Origin: Candidatus Avidehalobacter gallistercoris
Lineage (GTDB): Bacteria; Bacillota; Dehalobacteriia; UBA4068; UBA4997
Direction of reading: 5' to 3'
NCBI GenBank assembly: GCA_018715045.1
Contig: DVMH01000018.1
Span: forward strand, 1-60,426
Length of the DNA: 60,426 bases
This document shows positions 39,587-48,500 of this stretch, piece after piece. The notes below the pieces were generated by a model. It worked only from the letters and a program-made list of their open reading frames with translations. It did no database searches and had not been told where the DNA came from. A program made the translations under genes and the position numbers. How positions within the stretch are numbered: the stretch's first letter is position 1; every line of letters begins with the position of its first letter.

Positions 39587-40475
39587 GGCGTTCACCCGCC
39601 TTTCTTGCCAGCGCAGCTTTGATAGCCTCAGCCGCCTCAGCAAGAGTCACCGCATCAACCTCAACCGGCCAGCCCAATTCCCGCAGACTCAACACTGCCT
39701 GCCGCGCCAGCGGCGGATAAATACCGCAGTCCGCCAATAATTCCACTGCGTCAAAAGCCTCGCGCAACGGGGCATCCAACTTCAGCTCACCCTGCTTCAA
39801 CACCAGCAAACGCCCGCAAAACGCCGCAAGAGTGTCAATATCGTGGCTCACGCAGATAATAGCCGCTCCCCGCGCCTTCTGCCAATCCAGCAGCAAAGTC
39901 ATAAACTCCCGCCGCCCGGTCGCGTCCAAACCAACAAACGGTTCGTCCAGCAGCAGCAATGGCGGCTGCATGATCAAAACGCTGGCCAACGCCACCCGCC
40001 GCTTCTCACCACCGGAAAGCTGATACGGATTTGCGTCCAATAAATCGCTCAAATCCATTTTCGCCGCCATAGCGGCCACTTCCTGATCAATTTTATCCTG
40101 CGGCCAACCCAAATTCTTAGGGCCATAAGCCAGCTCGGCGCGCACTGTTTCAGCAAAAAGCTGATACTCCGGATATTGAAATACCAAACCAACCCACTCG
40201 CACAAAGCTAGCGCCTTGGGGCGCTTCCTTGCAGTCAAGTCCAGTCTGCCCAGCCTGATCTTACCCGTGTCCGCCGAAAGCAAACCGCCCATCAGCTGTA
40301 AAAGTGTCGATTTACCGCTGCCGGTGTGCCCCACCAGCCCCACCCGTTCACCCGCCGAAATCGATAGAGTGATATGCCGCACCGCCGCGCTATGCCAATC
40401 CTCAGTCTCGCCATAGATACAACTGACGTCGGTCAAACGCAGCAGTTCCGTGCCCAGATCCACTCTATCCATCAT
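39579..40475 (-). CDS. ecfA2: ECF transporter ATPase A2
   Basis: A 298-residue ATPase with Walker A GHTGSGKST (about 50), Q-loop FQYPEYQLFAETV, signature LSGGEKRRVALA and Walker B LLLLDEPFVGLD. The FQYPE segment is the usual difference from EcfA1 (FQNPDNQ). It powers uptake with EcfA1, EcfT and exchangeable S components that bind different vitamins or metals. Overlaps both neighbours by a few bases, so it is translationally coupled. Confidence 0.94.
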   Translation of the reverse strand: MMDRVDLGTELLRLTDVSCIYGETEDWHSAAVRHITLSISAGERVGLVGHTGSGKSTLLQLMGGLLSADTGKIRLGRLDLTARKRPKALALCEWVGLVFQYPEYQLFAETVRAELAYGPKNLGWPQDKIDQEVAAMAAKMDLSDLLDANPYQLSGGEKRRVALASVLIMQPPLLLLDEPFVGLDATGRREFMTLLLDWQKARGAAIICVSHDIDTLAAFCGRLLVLKQGELKLDAPLREAFDAVELLADCGIYPPLARQAVLSLRELGWPVEVDAVTLAEAAEAIKAALARKAGERHG

Positions 40476-41275
40476 TCCGTCACCTCAACCTGTAATCTCT
40501 CCAGCAGCTCTGTCAGATCCATGCAGCCGGGAATACCCAGCATTTCCCCCAGAGCCGCCGCCGGGGGCAGCTCCAAATGGCAAGCACGAAGCATATCGCC
40601 AGCTGCAAAAACCTCCTGCGGCGTTCCGCAGAACACCAGTTGCCCATTGGACAGCACCGCCGCCCTATCCGCCGCCACAACCTCGCTCATATTGTGTGTA
40701 ATCATCACGATGGTCAGCCCCTGCCGGTGCAGATCGCCCAGCAAAGACAATACCTCTGCCGCCCCCGCCGGATCAAGCATAGCAGTCGCCTCGTCCAAAA
40801 TCAACGCTTGCGGCTGCATAGCCAGCGCCCCGGCAATTGCCAAACGTTGCTTCTGCCCACCGGAAAGCGTTGCAGGGTCGGCCTGCTCCAGACCGGCCAG
40901 GCCGACCTGACCCAGCACCTCAGTAATACGCCGCCGCATTTCGTCGCGCGGCACGCCCAAATTCTCAAGCCCAAAGGCCACGTCCTCCTCCACGCTGTTG
41001 CCGACAATTTGATTATCAGGGTTCTGAAAAACCAGTCCTACCATCCGCCGCAGATTTTTGATATCAGAATAATCGCCCACCTCGCGCCCGTCCACCAGCA
41101 CACGTCCGGAAGCTGCCAGCAGCAGGCCGTTCAAATGCCGCGCCAGTGTCGATTTCCCGCTGCCGTTCGCGCCCAAAACAGCAAACCACTCACCCCGCTT
41201 AATACTGAGCGTCACGCCATCCAAAGCCTTGGTGCCGTTTTCATATTTAAACTGCAATTTTTCAATCTGAAACAT
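40472..41275 (-). CDS. ecfA1: ECF transporter ATPase A1
   Basis: A 267-residue ATPase with Walker A GANGSGKST (36-44), Q-loop FQNPDNQIVGNSVEEDV, signature LSGGQKQRLAIA and Walker B ALILDEATAMLD. It is the first of the ecfA1-ecfA2-ecfT block. In many Bacillota this block directly follows rplQ; here a DUF1638 gene and decayed genes have come in between. Confidence 0.94.
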   Translation of the reverse strand: MFQIEKLQFKYENGTKALDGVTLSIKRGEWFAVLGANGSGKSTLARHLNGLLLAASGRVLVDGREVGDYSDIKNLRRMVGLVFQNPDNQIVGNSVEEDVAFGLENLGVPRDEMRRRITEVLGQVGLAGLEQADPATLSGGQKQRLAIAGALAMQPQALILDEATAMLDPAGAAEVLSLLGDLHRQGLTIVMITHNMSEVVAADRAAVLSNGQLVFCGTPQEVFAAGDMLRACHLELPPAAALGEMLGIPGCMDLTELLERLQVEVTE

Positions 41276-41309
41276 AACGATTGACTTCCTTATTCAACAA
41301 TTTGCTTAA

Positions 41310-41933
41310 TTATTCCACTATAAACAAATCCTCGTCCCACTTCCCTGCCACCAGTTTTTCAATTAAAATATTACTACCCTGAAGCTGTTCCACATGTCCA
41401 GATATCCAGGCAGCATTTTTAGCCGCCCATGCCTGATATTCCGGACGGTCGCAGCGGTTCAGCCCGGTATCCACAACTGCCACTACATCATAATTGGCCT
41501 GCCAGGCCGCTTTCACCTGCGCCCGGGTTTCCGATGTCATATCTTTCGTATAGCCACAAAATGCTTTCTCCATATCAAAATCATGCGGGTCGGGGTCTTT
41601 CATATACAAATGTCCAGGCTGCTTCAAGTTATAACCGGCCGTGTACGCAGTATGCAGCAGCAAACTCACACAATCGTCCACGCGAGGCCGCACAATGCGC
41701 CGGTCACTTTCAATCTCTCGCCAGGAACCGCCGCAAAAACCCATCGCCACTAAAACTGTGTCATATTTCTCCGGCAGCGCCGCCAGCTCAGCCAGAATAC
41801 TTTGCCGCATGGCTGGCGGGTCAGCGTGCAGTGCTTTGTCCAGATAAATCACCGGATAATCCGTACCAGTTTTTTTCTGCGCCGCCGACACATAAGCCGC
41901 CAGAGAACTACACGCCATAATCACACAATTCAT
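41310..41933 (-). CDS. DUF1638 domain-containing protein
   Basis: A 207-residue soluble protein of the DUF1638 family. Conserved parts are VIYLDKALHADPPAMRQSI, VAMGFCGGSWREIES, RPRVDDCVSLLLHTAYT and AVVDTGLNRCDRPEY, with Cys residues at 7, 69, 88 and further on. Relatives often occur near corrinoid or methyltransferase genes in anaerobes, but no such gene is seen here. Function unknown. It has no obvious link to the ECF genes, though it is only 34 bases upstream of ecfA1. Confidence 0.75.
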   Translation of the reverse strand: MNCVIMACSSLAAYVSAAQKKTGTDYPVIYLDKALHADPPAMRQSILAELAALPEKYDTVLVAMGFCGGSWREIESDRRIVRPRVDDCVSLLLHTAYTAGYNLKQPGHLYMKDPDPHDFDMEKAFCGYTKDMTSETRAQVKAAWQANYDVVAVVDTGLNRCDRPEYQAWAAKNAAWISGHVEQLQGSNILIEKLVAGKWDEDLFIVE

Positions 41934-41984
41934 CGTTTTCGCCTCTCCAAAATCAAATCCACTTAAACGCCGCGGTTTCGTGCT

Positions 41985-42142
41985 TCAAAAAGTTTTGCTG
42001 ACCTGATAACCGTATGCCGGACGCTCTTTTTTACAGCGCAAAAAATAATGGTCAATTGCTGTCCCCGCAATTTTCTGCATCTTGGCAAAGTTCAGCGCCA
42101 AATAATTGCCGCCCTGTTCCTGAACATATAATCATGAGGCAT
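41985..42142 (-). pseudogene. Frameshifted small gene or 5'-degraded gene remnant
   Basis: ATG 42142 begins MPHDYM and then loses frame; the adjacent frame reads VQEQGGNYLALNFAKM and continues to ERPAYGYQVSKTF before TGA 41985. The two pieces join with a one-base shift near 42125 into a peptide of about 54 residues that looks coded (charged, ordered, with a clean stop). I do not recognise it. It stands directly behind a good promoter with a palindrome and upstream of the DUF1638 gene. Confidence 0.4.
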
Positions 42143-42169
42143 CTTGCTTGCTTATGATTTTACCCCTAT

Positions 42170-42198
42170 ATTAGACCACATTTGCCGCAAATTGTCAA
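42170..42198 (-). promoter_or_regulatory. Promoter with a palindromic operator in its spacer
   Basis: TTGACA (42198-42193), 17-base spacer, TCTAAT (42175-42170). The spacer contains the palindrome ATTTGCGGCAAAT (42192-42180; 6 + 1 + 6), as expected for a repressor site. It would drive the broken small gene and perhaps the DUF1638 and ecf genes. Confidence 0.65.
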
Positions 42199-42556
42199 CA
42201 TGGTTATTTTTATTGGGTAAACAAAAGTCTGCTGAATTTAAGCAGGTTTTTTGCCAACAAAATGTCAGATGCCAGCTGCTCTACTGCGCACCAACCAGCG
42301 AAAAGGCAAATCCCCATTCGACTTTGTGTTACCCGCCATATATTCTGAATATTGAATCCCAATTTGCTTATGCTTCCACCTTGTAAATGATACAGAAATA
42401 CTGTAAGAGGAATTGGGAGTAAGAAATATAACCTGCCCCAGGGGCAATCGGCTAAATGGAAAAGACAATCAAACCAAAGCCGTAATACAGAGGCTCAGAG
42501 GTCAGCTGGCTGCTGAGCCTTTATATCAATTTCGCGAAAATACAAGTCCTCCTATG
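42199..42556. other. Intergenic stretch without a recognised gene
   Basis: Open frames here lack ribosome binding sites and family-like sequence. The stretch separates the minus-strand promoter from the promoter of the ecsC pseudogene. Confidence 0.4.
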
Positions 42557-42585
42557 CTGACAGATAGTTTTGGTTATGGTATAAT
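42557..42585 (+). promoter_or_regulatory. Promoter of the ecsC pseudogene
   Basis: CTGACA (42557-42562), 17-base spacer, TATAAT (42580-42585) with TGG in front. It still looks functional. Confidence 0.7.
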
Positions 42586-42641
42586 CACAGCAAACACTAC
42601 TGCATTAAAGTTCTTTTACATAGGGAAGAGGAGATATAAAA

Positions 42642-43279
42642 ATGGCCAAGTAGTTAATAACCCAAGAGCAGATGATGGAATTATTGGCTAAATGTTATTC
42701 CGGGGCTATAAATGGATTGTCAGGCAGCAAATCCTGTGAAGTGTTAGCAACAGAATATTTGGGTAAATATTCTGATCCCAAGGTGGCCGCAAAAAAGTTC
42801 ATAGATAATCAAGTGGCAAAATGCACTACTTCCGGGTTTGTAACAGGTTTAGGCGGGTTAATTACATTACCTGTAGCAATTCCAGCTAATATCGCCAGCG
42901 TATTATACATTCAGATGCGAATGGTTGCGTCATTGGCAGTTATAGGTGGATACAATTTGAATGATGATGAAGTACAAACATTAGTATATCTGTGTTTGGT
43001 AAAGACTTCTATTTCAGATGTATGTAAATCGGCAGGCGTGCAGGTTGCAAATAAGATGACACTCAACCTTTTGAAAAAGCTGCCGGGCACAGTGCAGACT
43101 AAAATCAACCAAAAGGTTGGATTTAGGCTCGTAACCAAGTTCGGTGAAAAAGAGTTGTAAATCTCGTAAAGTTAGTTCCTGTGGCAGGTGGAGTAGTTGG
43201 GGGCGCTGTTGATTTTACAGGAACAAAGCTCATTGCCAACAAAGCCTATAAGGTATTTTTGCTGAACGATATCGAATAA
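42642..43279 (+). pseudogene. EcsC family protein, inactivated
   Basis: GAGGAG precedes ATG 42642, but codon 4 is an in-frame TAG (42651). The frame then continues as an EcsC-family protein (KCYSGAINGLSGSKSCEVLA, then ASGFVTGLGGLITLPVAIPA-like region and MRMVASLAVIGGYN). At about 43151 one G appears to be missing (GAAAAAG for GAAAAAGG), giving an early stop at 43158. With the base restored, the frame reads GVVNLVKLVPVAGG and GAVDFTGTKLIANKAYK to TAA 43277. Two separate lesions with intact promoter and body suggest recent inactivation. A sequencing error could explain one of them, hardly both. Confidence 0.8.
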
Positions 43280-43468
43280 CTTACACAGAGTGCGAGACAA
43301 GGCCATAACGTTTCCCGCCTCTTTTTATGTTCCAGATCCACATTAGCTTAATCTCACCCTACTCCGGGAACACAAAAGGAATTTGGGATAAGCTTTATCA
43401 CTTTCTGTAAAAAATTGGTCAATTCTCACAAAAAACATCCGTTAAATCTCATATCGCTTTCCTAATCA

Positions 43469-43510
43469 CAAAAAAATCAGGATTGATAAAACATATCAAC
43501 CCTGATTTTT
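43469..43510 (-). terminator. Terminator of the S10-spc-alpha operon
   Basis: AAAATCAGGGTTGATA and TATCAATCCTGATTTT form a 16-bp stem (one G-U pair) with a 5-base loop, followed on the minus strand by more T. It stands about 50 bases after rplQ. Confidence 0.9.
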
Positions 43511-43558
43511 AATTTATTTATCCCAGTTGGGCATACTAAGCCCAAAAGCTCACCGCAC

Positions 43559-43897
43559 TTAAACCAACTCTATGATGGCCAGCGGTGCGCCGTCGCCCTG
43601 ACGGGTGCCGGTCTTAATGATACGAGTATAACCGCCCTGACGGTCAGCATATTTAGAAGCCAACTCATCAAAAACCTTGCTAACCACGTCTTCTTCCTTA
43701 ATATAAGCCAAAGCCTGACGGCGTGCGTGCAGGTCACCTTTCTTGCCAAGGGTAATCATCTTTTCGGCCGTAGAACGCACTTCCTTAGCGCGGGTCACGG
43801 TCGTTTCGATTTGCCCTTCTTTCAGCAAAGAGGTGGTCATATTACGCAACATAGCCCGGCGATGTGCGCTTTTCACGCCTAATTTACGGTATGCCAT
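43559..43897 (-). CDS. rplQ: 50S ribosomal protein L17
   Basis: A 112-residue L17 starting [20 protein letters not shown]. The segment [21 protein letters not shown] is diagnostic, and [22 protein letters not shown] closes the protein. Last gene of the long ribosomal operon, 37 bases after rpoA and followed by a strong terminator. Confidence 0.96.
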   Translation of the reverse strand: MAYRKLGVKSAHRRAMLRNMTTSLLKEGQIETTVTRAKEVRSTAEKMITLGKKGDLHARRQALAYIKEEDVVSKVFDELASKYADRQGGYTRIIKTGTRQGDGAPLAIIELV

Positions 43898-43934
43898 TCT
43901 CGCTCCTCCTTCACAATATTTTACTCAACAAGCC

Positions 43935-44882
43935 TTATTCGTCACCGCTCTTCAGCGCCAAGCCCAGCTCGGCCAGCTTGTTGATAACTTCCTCAAGGGA
44001 TTTGCGGCCCAAATTCCGCACTTTCATCATATCCTCCTCCGAGCGCATAATCAATTCCTGAACGGTATTGATACCAGCGCGGTGCAGACAGTTAGAGGAG
44101 CGAACTGAAAGATCCAACTCGTCGATGGTCATTTCCAGCAGCTTATCCTTATTGTCATCCTCGGCGTCAATCAGGCCAATTTCGTCCGGCACAGTGTCGG
44201 ACAGGCAGACAAACAGCTGCAAATAATCGGTTAAAATGCGGGCGCTGGTCGATACAGCCTCATCCGGCGTAATCGTTCCGTCCGTCCACACATCAAGAAT
44301 GAGCTTATCAAAGTCGGTGTGCTGGCCAACGCGAGTATTCTCCACCTTAAAGTTAACCTTTACCACCGGTGAAAACAGCGAATCCACCGGAATAATACCG
44401 ATAGGCTGACCTTCCTTTTTATTCTTGTCTGCGCTAACATAACCACGGCCTTTATTAATGGTAATGGTCATAAATAATCTACCGTCAGCGTCCAGGTCAG
44501 CGATATGATGCTCCGGGTTCATAATTTCCACGTCAGAGTTCAGACGGATATCGCCGGCTTTCACCTCACAGGGTCCGTTAGCCTCGATGTAAACCGTCTG
44601 CTCCTCCGAGCCGTACATCTTAACGGAAAGCCCTTTCAGGTTCAGGATAATATCCGATACGTCCTCAACCACGCCGGGAATAGTAGTAAATTCGTGCAAA
44701 ACGCCCTCAATCTGCACCGACGAAGGCGCAGCACCGGGCAAGGAAGACAATAACACTCTCCGCAGAGAATTACCAAGCGTAATCCCATAACCTTTTTCCA
44801 AGGGCTCGACAATGAAGGTGCCATGAGTATGGTCATCCGACATTTCGACGCATTGGATTTTCGGTTTTTCAATACCAAACAT
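43935..44882 (-). CDS. rpoA: RNA polymerase subunit alpha
   Basis: A 315-residue alpha subunit. The assembly domain shows [20 protein letters not shown] and [19 protein letters not shown]. The C-terminal domain (about 245-310) has [19 protein letters not shown] and [16 protein letters not shown], which bind UP elements and activators. ATG 44882 is used; a TTG three bases earlier has slightly better spacing from AAGGGGG and cannot be excluded. Located between rpsD and rplQ as usual. Confidence 0.96.
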   Translation of the reverse strand: MFGIEKPKIQCVEMSDDHTHGTFIVEPLEKGYGITLGNSLRRVLLSSLPGAAPSSVQIEGVLHEFTTIPGVVEDVSDIILNLKGLSVKMYGSEEQTVYIEANGPCEVKAGDIRLNSDVEIMNPEHHIADLDADGRLFMTITINKGRGYVSADKNKKEGQPIGIIPVDSLFSPVVKVNFKVENTRVGQHTDFDKLILDVWTDGTITPDEAVSTSARILTDYLQLFVCLSDTVPDEIGLIDAEDDNKDKLLEMTIDELDLSVRSSNCLHRAGINTVQELIMRSEEDMMKVRNLGRKSLEEVINKLAELGLALKSGDE

Positions 44883-44938
44883 CAAAATATTGCCCCCTTC
44901 TCAAAAGCCTATAAATTCTATACCAGAAGCTGTGCTTA

Positions 44939-45532
44939 TTAACGGGAGTAAAATTCAACGATGAGCTGTTCGGCAATCGGCGCGTCAATGTCGCTGCGGG
45001 AAGGCAGCGCCACCATTTTGCCGGTCATATTGGCGGCGTCAAGCTCCAGCCAGCCCGGCACGGCCTTGCCCTTCAGGTTCTCGGCCAGCGCCTTGAACTT
45101 GGGGGATTGCAGGCTTTTCTCACGCACGGCTATAACGTCGCCCACCTTCACCATAGCGGAGGGAATGTTCATCTTCCGGCCGTTCAGAGTAAAGTGCGCG
45201 TGGGATACCAGCTGTTTGGCCTCACGTCTGGTCGAAGCCAGGCCCAGGCGGTAAACCACATTGTCCATGCGCTGTTCCAGCAGCATCAGCAGGTTCTCAC
45301 CCACGTTGCCAGACATTTTTTCCGCTTTCTTAAAAGTATTGCGAAGCTGCTTTTCCAGAATACCGTAAACAAATTTTACCTTCTGCTTCTCAGTCAGCTG
45401 CAAAGCGTAGTTGCTCTGCTTTCTTCTGATCTGCTTCGGCTTTCTCTTAGATTTTTTATAAACGCCGACGAACCCCGGCTCAATGCCAAGCGTTCTGGCT
45501 CTTTTTAAAACAGGCTGAGTATTTTTTGCCAT
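44939..45532 (-). CDS. rpsD: 30S ribosomal protein S4
   Basis: A 197-residue S4 of the cysteine-free (C-minus) type: the N-terminal zinc motif is absent. LTEKQKVKFVYGILEKQLRN and the S4 domain RMDNVVYRLGLASTRREAKQ with HFTLNGRKMNIPS are typical. It is a primary 16S rRNA-binding protein and, in many bacteria, a translational regulator of the alpha operon. It is contrasted by the zinc-bearing S14 and L36 in the same operon. Confidence 0.96.
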   Translation of the reverse strand: MAKNTQPVLKRARTLGIEPGFVGVYKKSKRKPKQIRRKQSNYALQLTEKQKVKFVYGILEKQLRNTFKKAEKMSGNVGENLLMLLEQRMDNVVYRLGLASTRREAKQLVSHAHFTLNGRKMNIPSAMVKVGDVIAVREKSLQSPKFKALAENLKGKAVPGWLELDAANMTGKMVALPSRSDIDAPIAEQLIVEFYSR

Positions 45533-45554
45533 AATGCGCTATATCCCTCCTTCA

Positions 45555-45941
45555 TCAAACTCTTCTTCTTTTCGGAGGACGGCACCCGTTATGCGGAATG
45601 GGGGTAACGTCCTTAATCATGCTTATTTCCAAACCGGCAGCCTGCAAAGCGCGGATAGCCGCTTCACGACCAGAGCCCGGCCCCTTAACCAGGCATTCCA
45701 CCTGGCGCAGGCCATGCACCATAGCTTCTTTGGCGGCCACATCAGCAGCCTGCTGCGCTGCAAAAGGCGTACTTTTACGCGAGCCCTTAAATCCCTGCGC
45801 ACCCGCGCTGCTCCAAGCGATAGCATTGCCGGCCTTATCGGTGATGGTCACGATCGTGTTATTGAACGTCGACTGAATATGCGCCACACCAAACTCAATA
45901 TTCTTCTTTTCTTTTCTCTTACGAATTTGTCTGCGAGCCAT
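45555..45941 (-). CDS. rpsK: 30S ribosomal protein S11
   Basis: A 128-residue S11. [38 protein letters not shown] and the end [15 protein letters not shown] are diagnostic. It forms part of the platform of the small subunit and the mRNA exit site. Lies between rpsM and rpsD in the standard order. Confidence 0.96.
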   Translation of the reverse strand: MARRQIRKRKEKKNIEFGVAHIQSTFNNTIVTITDKAGNAIAWSSAGAQGFKGSRKSTPFAAQQAADVAAKEAMVHGLRQVECLVKGPGSGREAAIRALQAAGLEISMIKDVTPIPHNGCRPPKRRRV

Positions 45942-45959
45942 TTTGTAACCCCCCTTTCC

Positions 45960-46331
45960 TTATTTCTTACGCTTGCCGCTCACAGTCCTCTTGGGACCTT
46001 TACGCGTTCTGGCGTTGTTCTTCGTGTTCTGGCCGCGCACAGGCAGGCCTCTGCGATGCCGCTGGCCGCGATAGCAGCCGATTTCCGTCAGTCTCTTGAT
46101 GTTCAGAGCAATCTCACGGCGCAGGTCGCCTTCCACCTGAGCGGTTTTGTCCAAAACCTCACGGATACGGCTGACCTCGTCGTCAGTCAAGTCCTTAACA
46201 CGGGTATCCGGGTTCACGCCGGCTTCTTTCAATACCTTCTGCGAGGTCGAAAGCCCTACACCGAAGATATAGGTCAGGCCGATTTCAACTCTTTTTTCTC
46301 TGGGCAAGTCTACACCAGCAATACGAGCCAT
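45960..46331 (-). CDS. rpsM: 30S ribosomal protein S13
   Basis: A 123-residue S13 starting [36 protein letters not shown] and the [20 protein letters not shown] segment that contacts tRNA are present, with a basic tail. It makes bridges to the large subunit. Confidence 0.96.
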   Translation of the reverse strand: MARIAGVDLPREKRVEIGLTYIFGVGLSTSQKVLKEAGVNPDTRVKDLTDDEVSRIREVLDKTAQVEGDLRREIALNIKRLTEIGCYRGQRHRRGLPVRGQNTKNNARTRKGPKRTVSGKRKK

Positions 46332-46396
46332 TCTTACACCTCCAAAATGATAGCTGATATCATAAACTTATCAATAAATTAAAAATCTTTGCTTAA

Positions 46397-46510
46397 TTAG
46401 CCCTGCTTTTGCTTATGCTTGGGGTTAGAACAGATAACCATCACGGTACCGCGTCTTTTGATCACCTTGCATTTTTCGCAAATGGGCTTGGCAGAAGCAC
46501 GAACCTTCAT
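46397..46510 (-). CDS. rpmJ: 50S ribosomal protein L36
   Basis: A 37-residue protein from ATG 46510 to TAA 46397, starting [20 protein letters not shown] and ending [10 protein letters not shown]. The zinc ligands C11, C14, C27 and H32 make it the C-plus type. It fits the usual infA-rpmJ-rpsM order; a Shine-Dalgarno GAGG is upstream. Confidence 0.95.
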   Translation of the reverse strand: MKVRASAKPICEKCKVIKRRGTVMVICSNPKHKQKQG

Positions 46511-46542
46511 CGCTTTACCTCCTCAACGGATTTTCCCGTCAC

Positions 46543-46761
46543 TTACTTATACCGATAAACAATGCGTCCTCGCTGTAAATCATACGGACTAAGAGCCACG
46601 GTTACTTTATCGCCGGGCAAAATGCGAATATAATTCATCCTGATTTTGCCGGAAACGTGAGCAAGCACAACGTGGCCGTTTTCCAATTCAACCTTAAACA
46701 TCGCGTTGGGCAGCGGGTCGATAACCGTACCGCTGACCTCGATTTCATCAACCTTAGACAT
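46543..46761 (-). CDS. infA: Translation initiation factor IF-1
   Basis: A 72-residue OB-fold protein. [36 protein letters not shown] and [18 protein letters not shown] are the standard blocks. It occupies the A site during initiation. It starts four bases after the KOW gene ends. Confidence 0.96.
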   Translation of the reverse strand: MSKVDEIEVSGTVIDPLPNAMFKVELENGHVVLAHVSGKIRMNYIRILPGDKVTVALSPYDLQRGRIVYRYK

Positions 46762-46765
46762 TAGC

Positions 46766-47059
46766 TTACGCCTCCTCTTCAGGATTCTCTCTCATGAGCG
46801 CCGCCAGGTCGGCCCGGATATCCTCCGGCGTCAGACGCCTGGCCTGAGCTTTAGCACGGAAATCCACCGACACCAGCTTTACAGGCTGCAAATGGCAGGG
46901 ATTTTTCACTTTGGGGTTGGCTGCAAGACGTTTTCGGCCGTCCACCAGCAGTACCCTTCCATCCTGCACCTGTAAAACCAGATAATACTTACCGTGGTCA
47001 CGGCCGGCCTTAGAGCGCACCAGCTGACCCACCTGTAAGGGTTTTGCTATTTCAGCCAC
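46766..47059 (-). CDS. KOW domain-containing RNA-binding protein
   Basis: A 97-residue protein of the KOW/ribosomal L14e-like group that often stands between map and infA in Bacillota. The KOW motif is [21 protein letters not shown] (in part, residues 10-30), followed by [18 protein letters not shown]. The C-terminal helix ([18 protein letters not shown]) is acidic. It is probably a ribosome-associated protein of unproven function. Confidence 0.85.
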   Translation of the reverse strand: MAEIAKPLQVGQLVRSKAGRDHGKYYLVLQVQDGRVLLVDGRKRLAANPKVKNPCHLQPVKLVSVDFRAKAQARRLTPEDIRADLAALMRENPEEEA

Positions 47060-47070
47060 AGCTTATCACC

Positions 47071-47817
47071 TCACAGCACCGTCAAAATCTCAGGCCCCGC
47101 AGCGGTTATCGCCACGGTATTTTCAAAATGTGCCGAGAATTTACCGTCCAACGTCACCACGGTCCAGCCGTCAGGCAGCGTTCGCACAGCCGCCGTGCCC
47201 AGGTTCAGCATCGGCTCGATCGCCAGCGCCATACCCTCAACCAGCCGCAGCCCCCGCCCCGGCCGGCCATAATTCGGCACATCAGGAGCCTCGTGCATCT
47301 CGCGGCCGATACCGTGGCCAACATAATCACGCACCACGCCCAGACCGTGCGCCTCAGCTATATCCTGCACCCGGTGGCCAATGTCACCCAGACGGTTGCC
47401 GATTTGCGCCATTTCAATCCCAGCGTAAAGGCTCATCTCTGTAACCCGCAGCAATTCAGCCAGTTCCGGGGCGATTTCGCCCACCGGGAAAGTCCTGGCC
47501 GCGTCAGCACACCAACCGTCCTTGGATACGGAGAGATCAACGCTGACGATATCGCCAGCCTGTATAACGCGTTGACCGGGAATACCATGGATAACTTCAT
47601 TATTGACGGAAATGCAGGTTGCCGCTGGAAAGCCCTCAAATCCCTTGCAAACCGGGATAGCCTTGCGCCGCAAAATCAAACGCTCCGCTGCCAAATCAAG
47701 CTCACCGGTAGTAATGCCGGGGCGGATCTTCTCACGTATAAGTTCAAAAACCTCCGCAATGATGCGGCCAGCCTCGCGCATTTTTTTGATTTCCGCCGCG
47801 TTTTTAATGGTAATCAT
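47071..47817 (-). CDS. map: Methionine aminopeptidase type I
   Basis: A 248-residue enzyme that removes the N-terminal Met from nascent proteins. Metal ligands are in VSVDLSVSKDGWCADAART (two Asp), GHGIGREMHEAPDVPNYG (His), EGMALAIEPM (Glu) and the last Glu near the end. The N-terminus IKNAAEIKKMREAGRI is typical. Follows adk in the standard order. Confidence 0.95.
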   Translation of the reverse strand: MITIKNAAEIKKMREAGRIIAEVFELIREKIRPGITTGELDLAAERLILRRKAIPVCKGFEGFPAATCISVNNEVIHGIPGQRVIQAGDIVSVDLSVSKDGWCADAARTFPVGEIAPELAELLRVTEMSLYAGIEMAQIGNRLGDIGHRVQDIAEAHGLGVVRDYVGHGIGREMHEAPDVPNYGRPGRGLRLVEGMALAIEPMLNLGTAAVRTLPDGWTVVTLDGKFSAHFENTVAITAAGPEILTVL

Positions 47818-47833
47818 CGCCGCTTACCCGCTT

Positions 47834-48484
47834 TTACCAGTTCAAGCCCAGGCCGTTGCCAACTTCAACCAAAACATTGTTAATGGACTGATCGCCATTG
47901 ATGGAAAGCAGCAAGCCCTTGGCCGCGTAATATTCGATCAACGGTGCAGACTGCGCCTGGTAAACGTCCAAACGGTTTTGGATCGTTTCCACAGCGTCGT
48001 CAGCGCGCTGATAGAGCTCGCCGCCACATTCATCACAGCGCCCGGGCTCAGTCGGAGGGTTGTTCACCAGATGATAGGTCTGCGCGCAGTTGCGGCACAC
48101 CCGGCGGCCGGAAAGACGTTCAATCAGTTTGTCAGTCGGCACGTCGATGTTGACAACCTTGTCCAGCTTTTTGCCCTGCTCAGCAAGAATAGCCGCCAGA
48201 GCGTCTGCCTGGACAATAGTGCGAGGCAGACCGTCCAGAATAAAGCCGTCCTTGCAGTCATCCTCAGACAAACGGTCTTTAATCATGCCCATCGTTACCT
48301 CGTCAGGCACCAAATCACCCTTGGAAATATATTGGTTGGCCAACTGTCCCAATTCGGTACCAGCCTTGATATTGGCGCGGAAGATATCGCCGGTAGAGAT
48401 ATGCGGCACAAACAGCTTGCGCGCCATCACCTCGGCCTGCGTACCCTTACCTGCGCCGGGAGGCCCCATCAAAACAATATTCAT
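47834..48484 (-). CDS. adk: Adenylate kinase, zinc-binding LID type
   Basis: A 216-residue enzyme from the third of three consecutive ATGs (48484), which is at the best distance from AGGAGG. The P-loop is GPPGAGKGTQ (7-16), and GFILDGLPRT is the nucleotide-binding segment. The LID has four Cys (RRVCRNCAQTY and GRCDECGGEL), so it binds zinc, as in Gram-positive-type enzymes. It converts ATP and AMP to two ADP. secY-adk-map order is classic. Confidence 0.95.
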   Translation of the reverse strand: MNIVLMGPPGAGKGTQAEVMARKLFVPHISTGDIFRANIKAGTELGQLANQYISKGDLVPDEVTMGMIKDRLSEDDCKDGFILDGLPRTIVQADALAAILAEQGKKLDKVVNIDVPTDKLIERLSGRRVCRNCAQTYHLVNNPPTEPGRCDECGGELYQRADDAVETIQNRLDVYQAQSAPLIEYYAAKGLLLSINGDQSINNVLVEVGNGLGLNW

Positions 48485-48500
48485 CATCATACCTCCTTAC

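Noticed and set aside
42144-42386. Plus-strand ORF of 80 codons
   Set aside because: It runs across the minus-strand promoter and operator and has no start signals.
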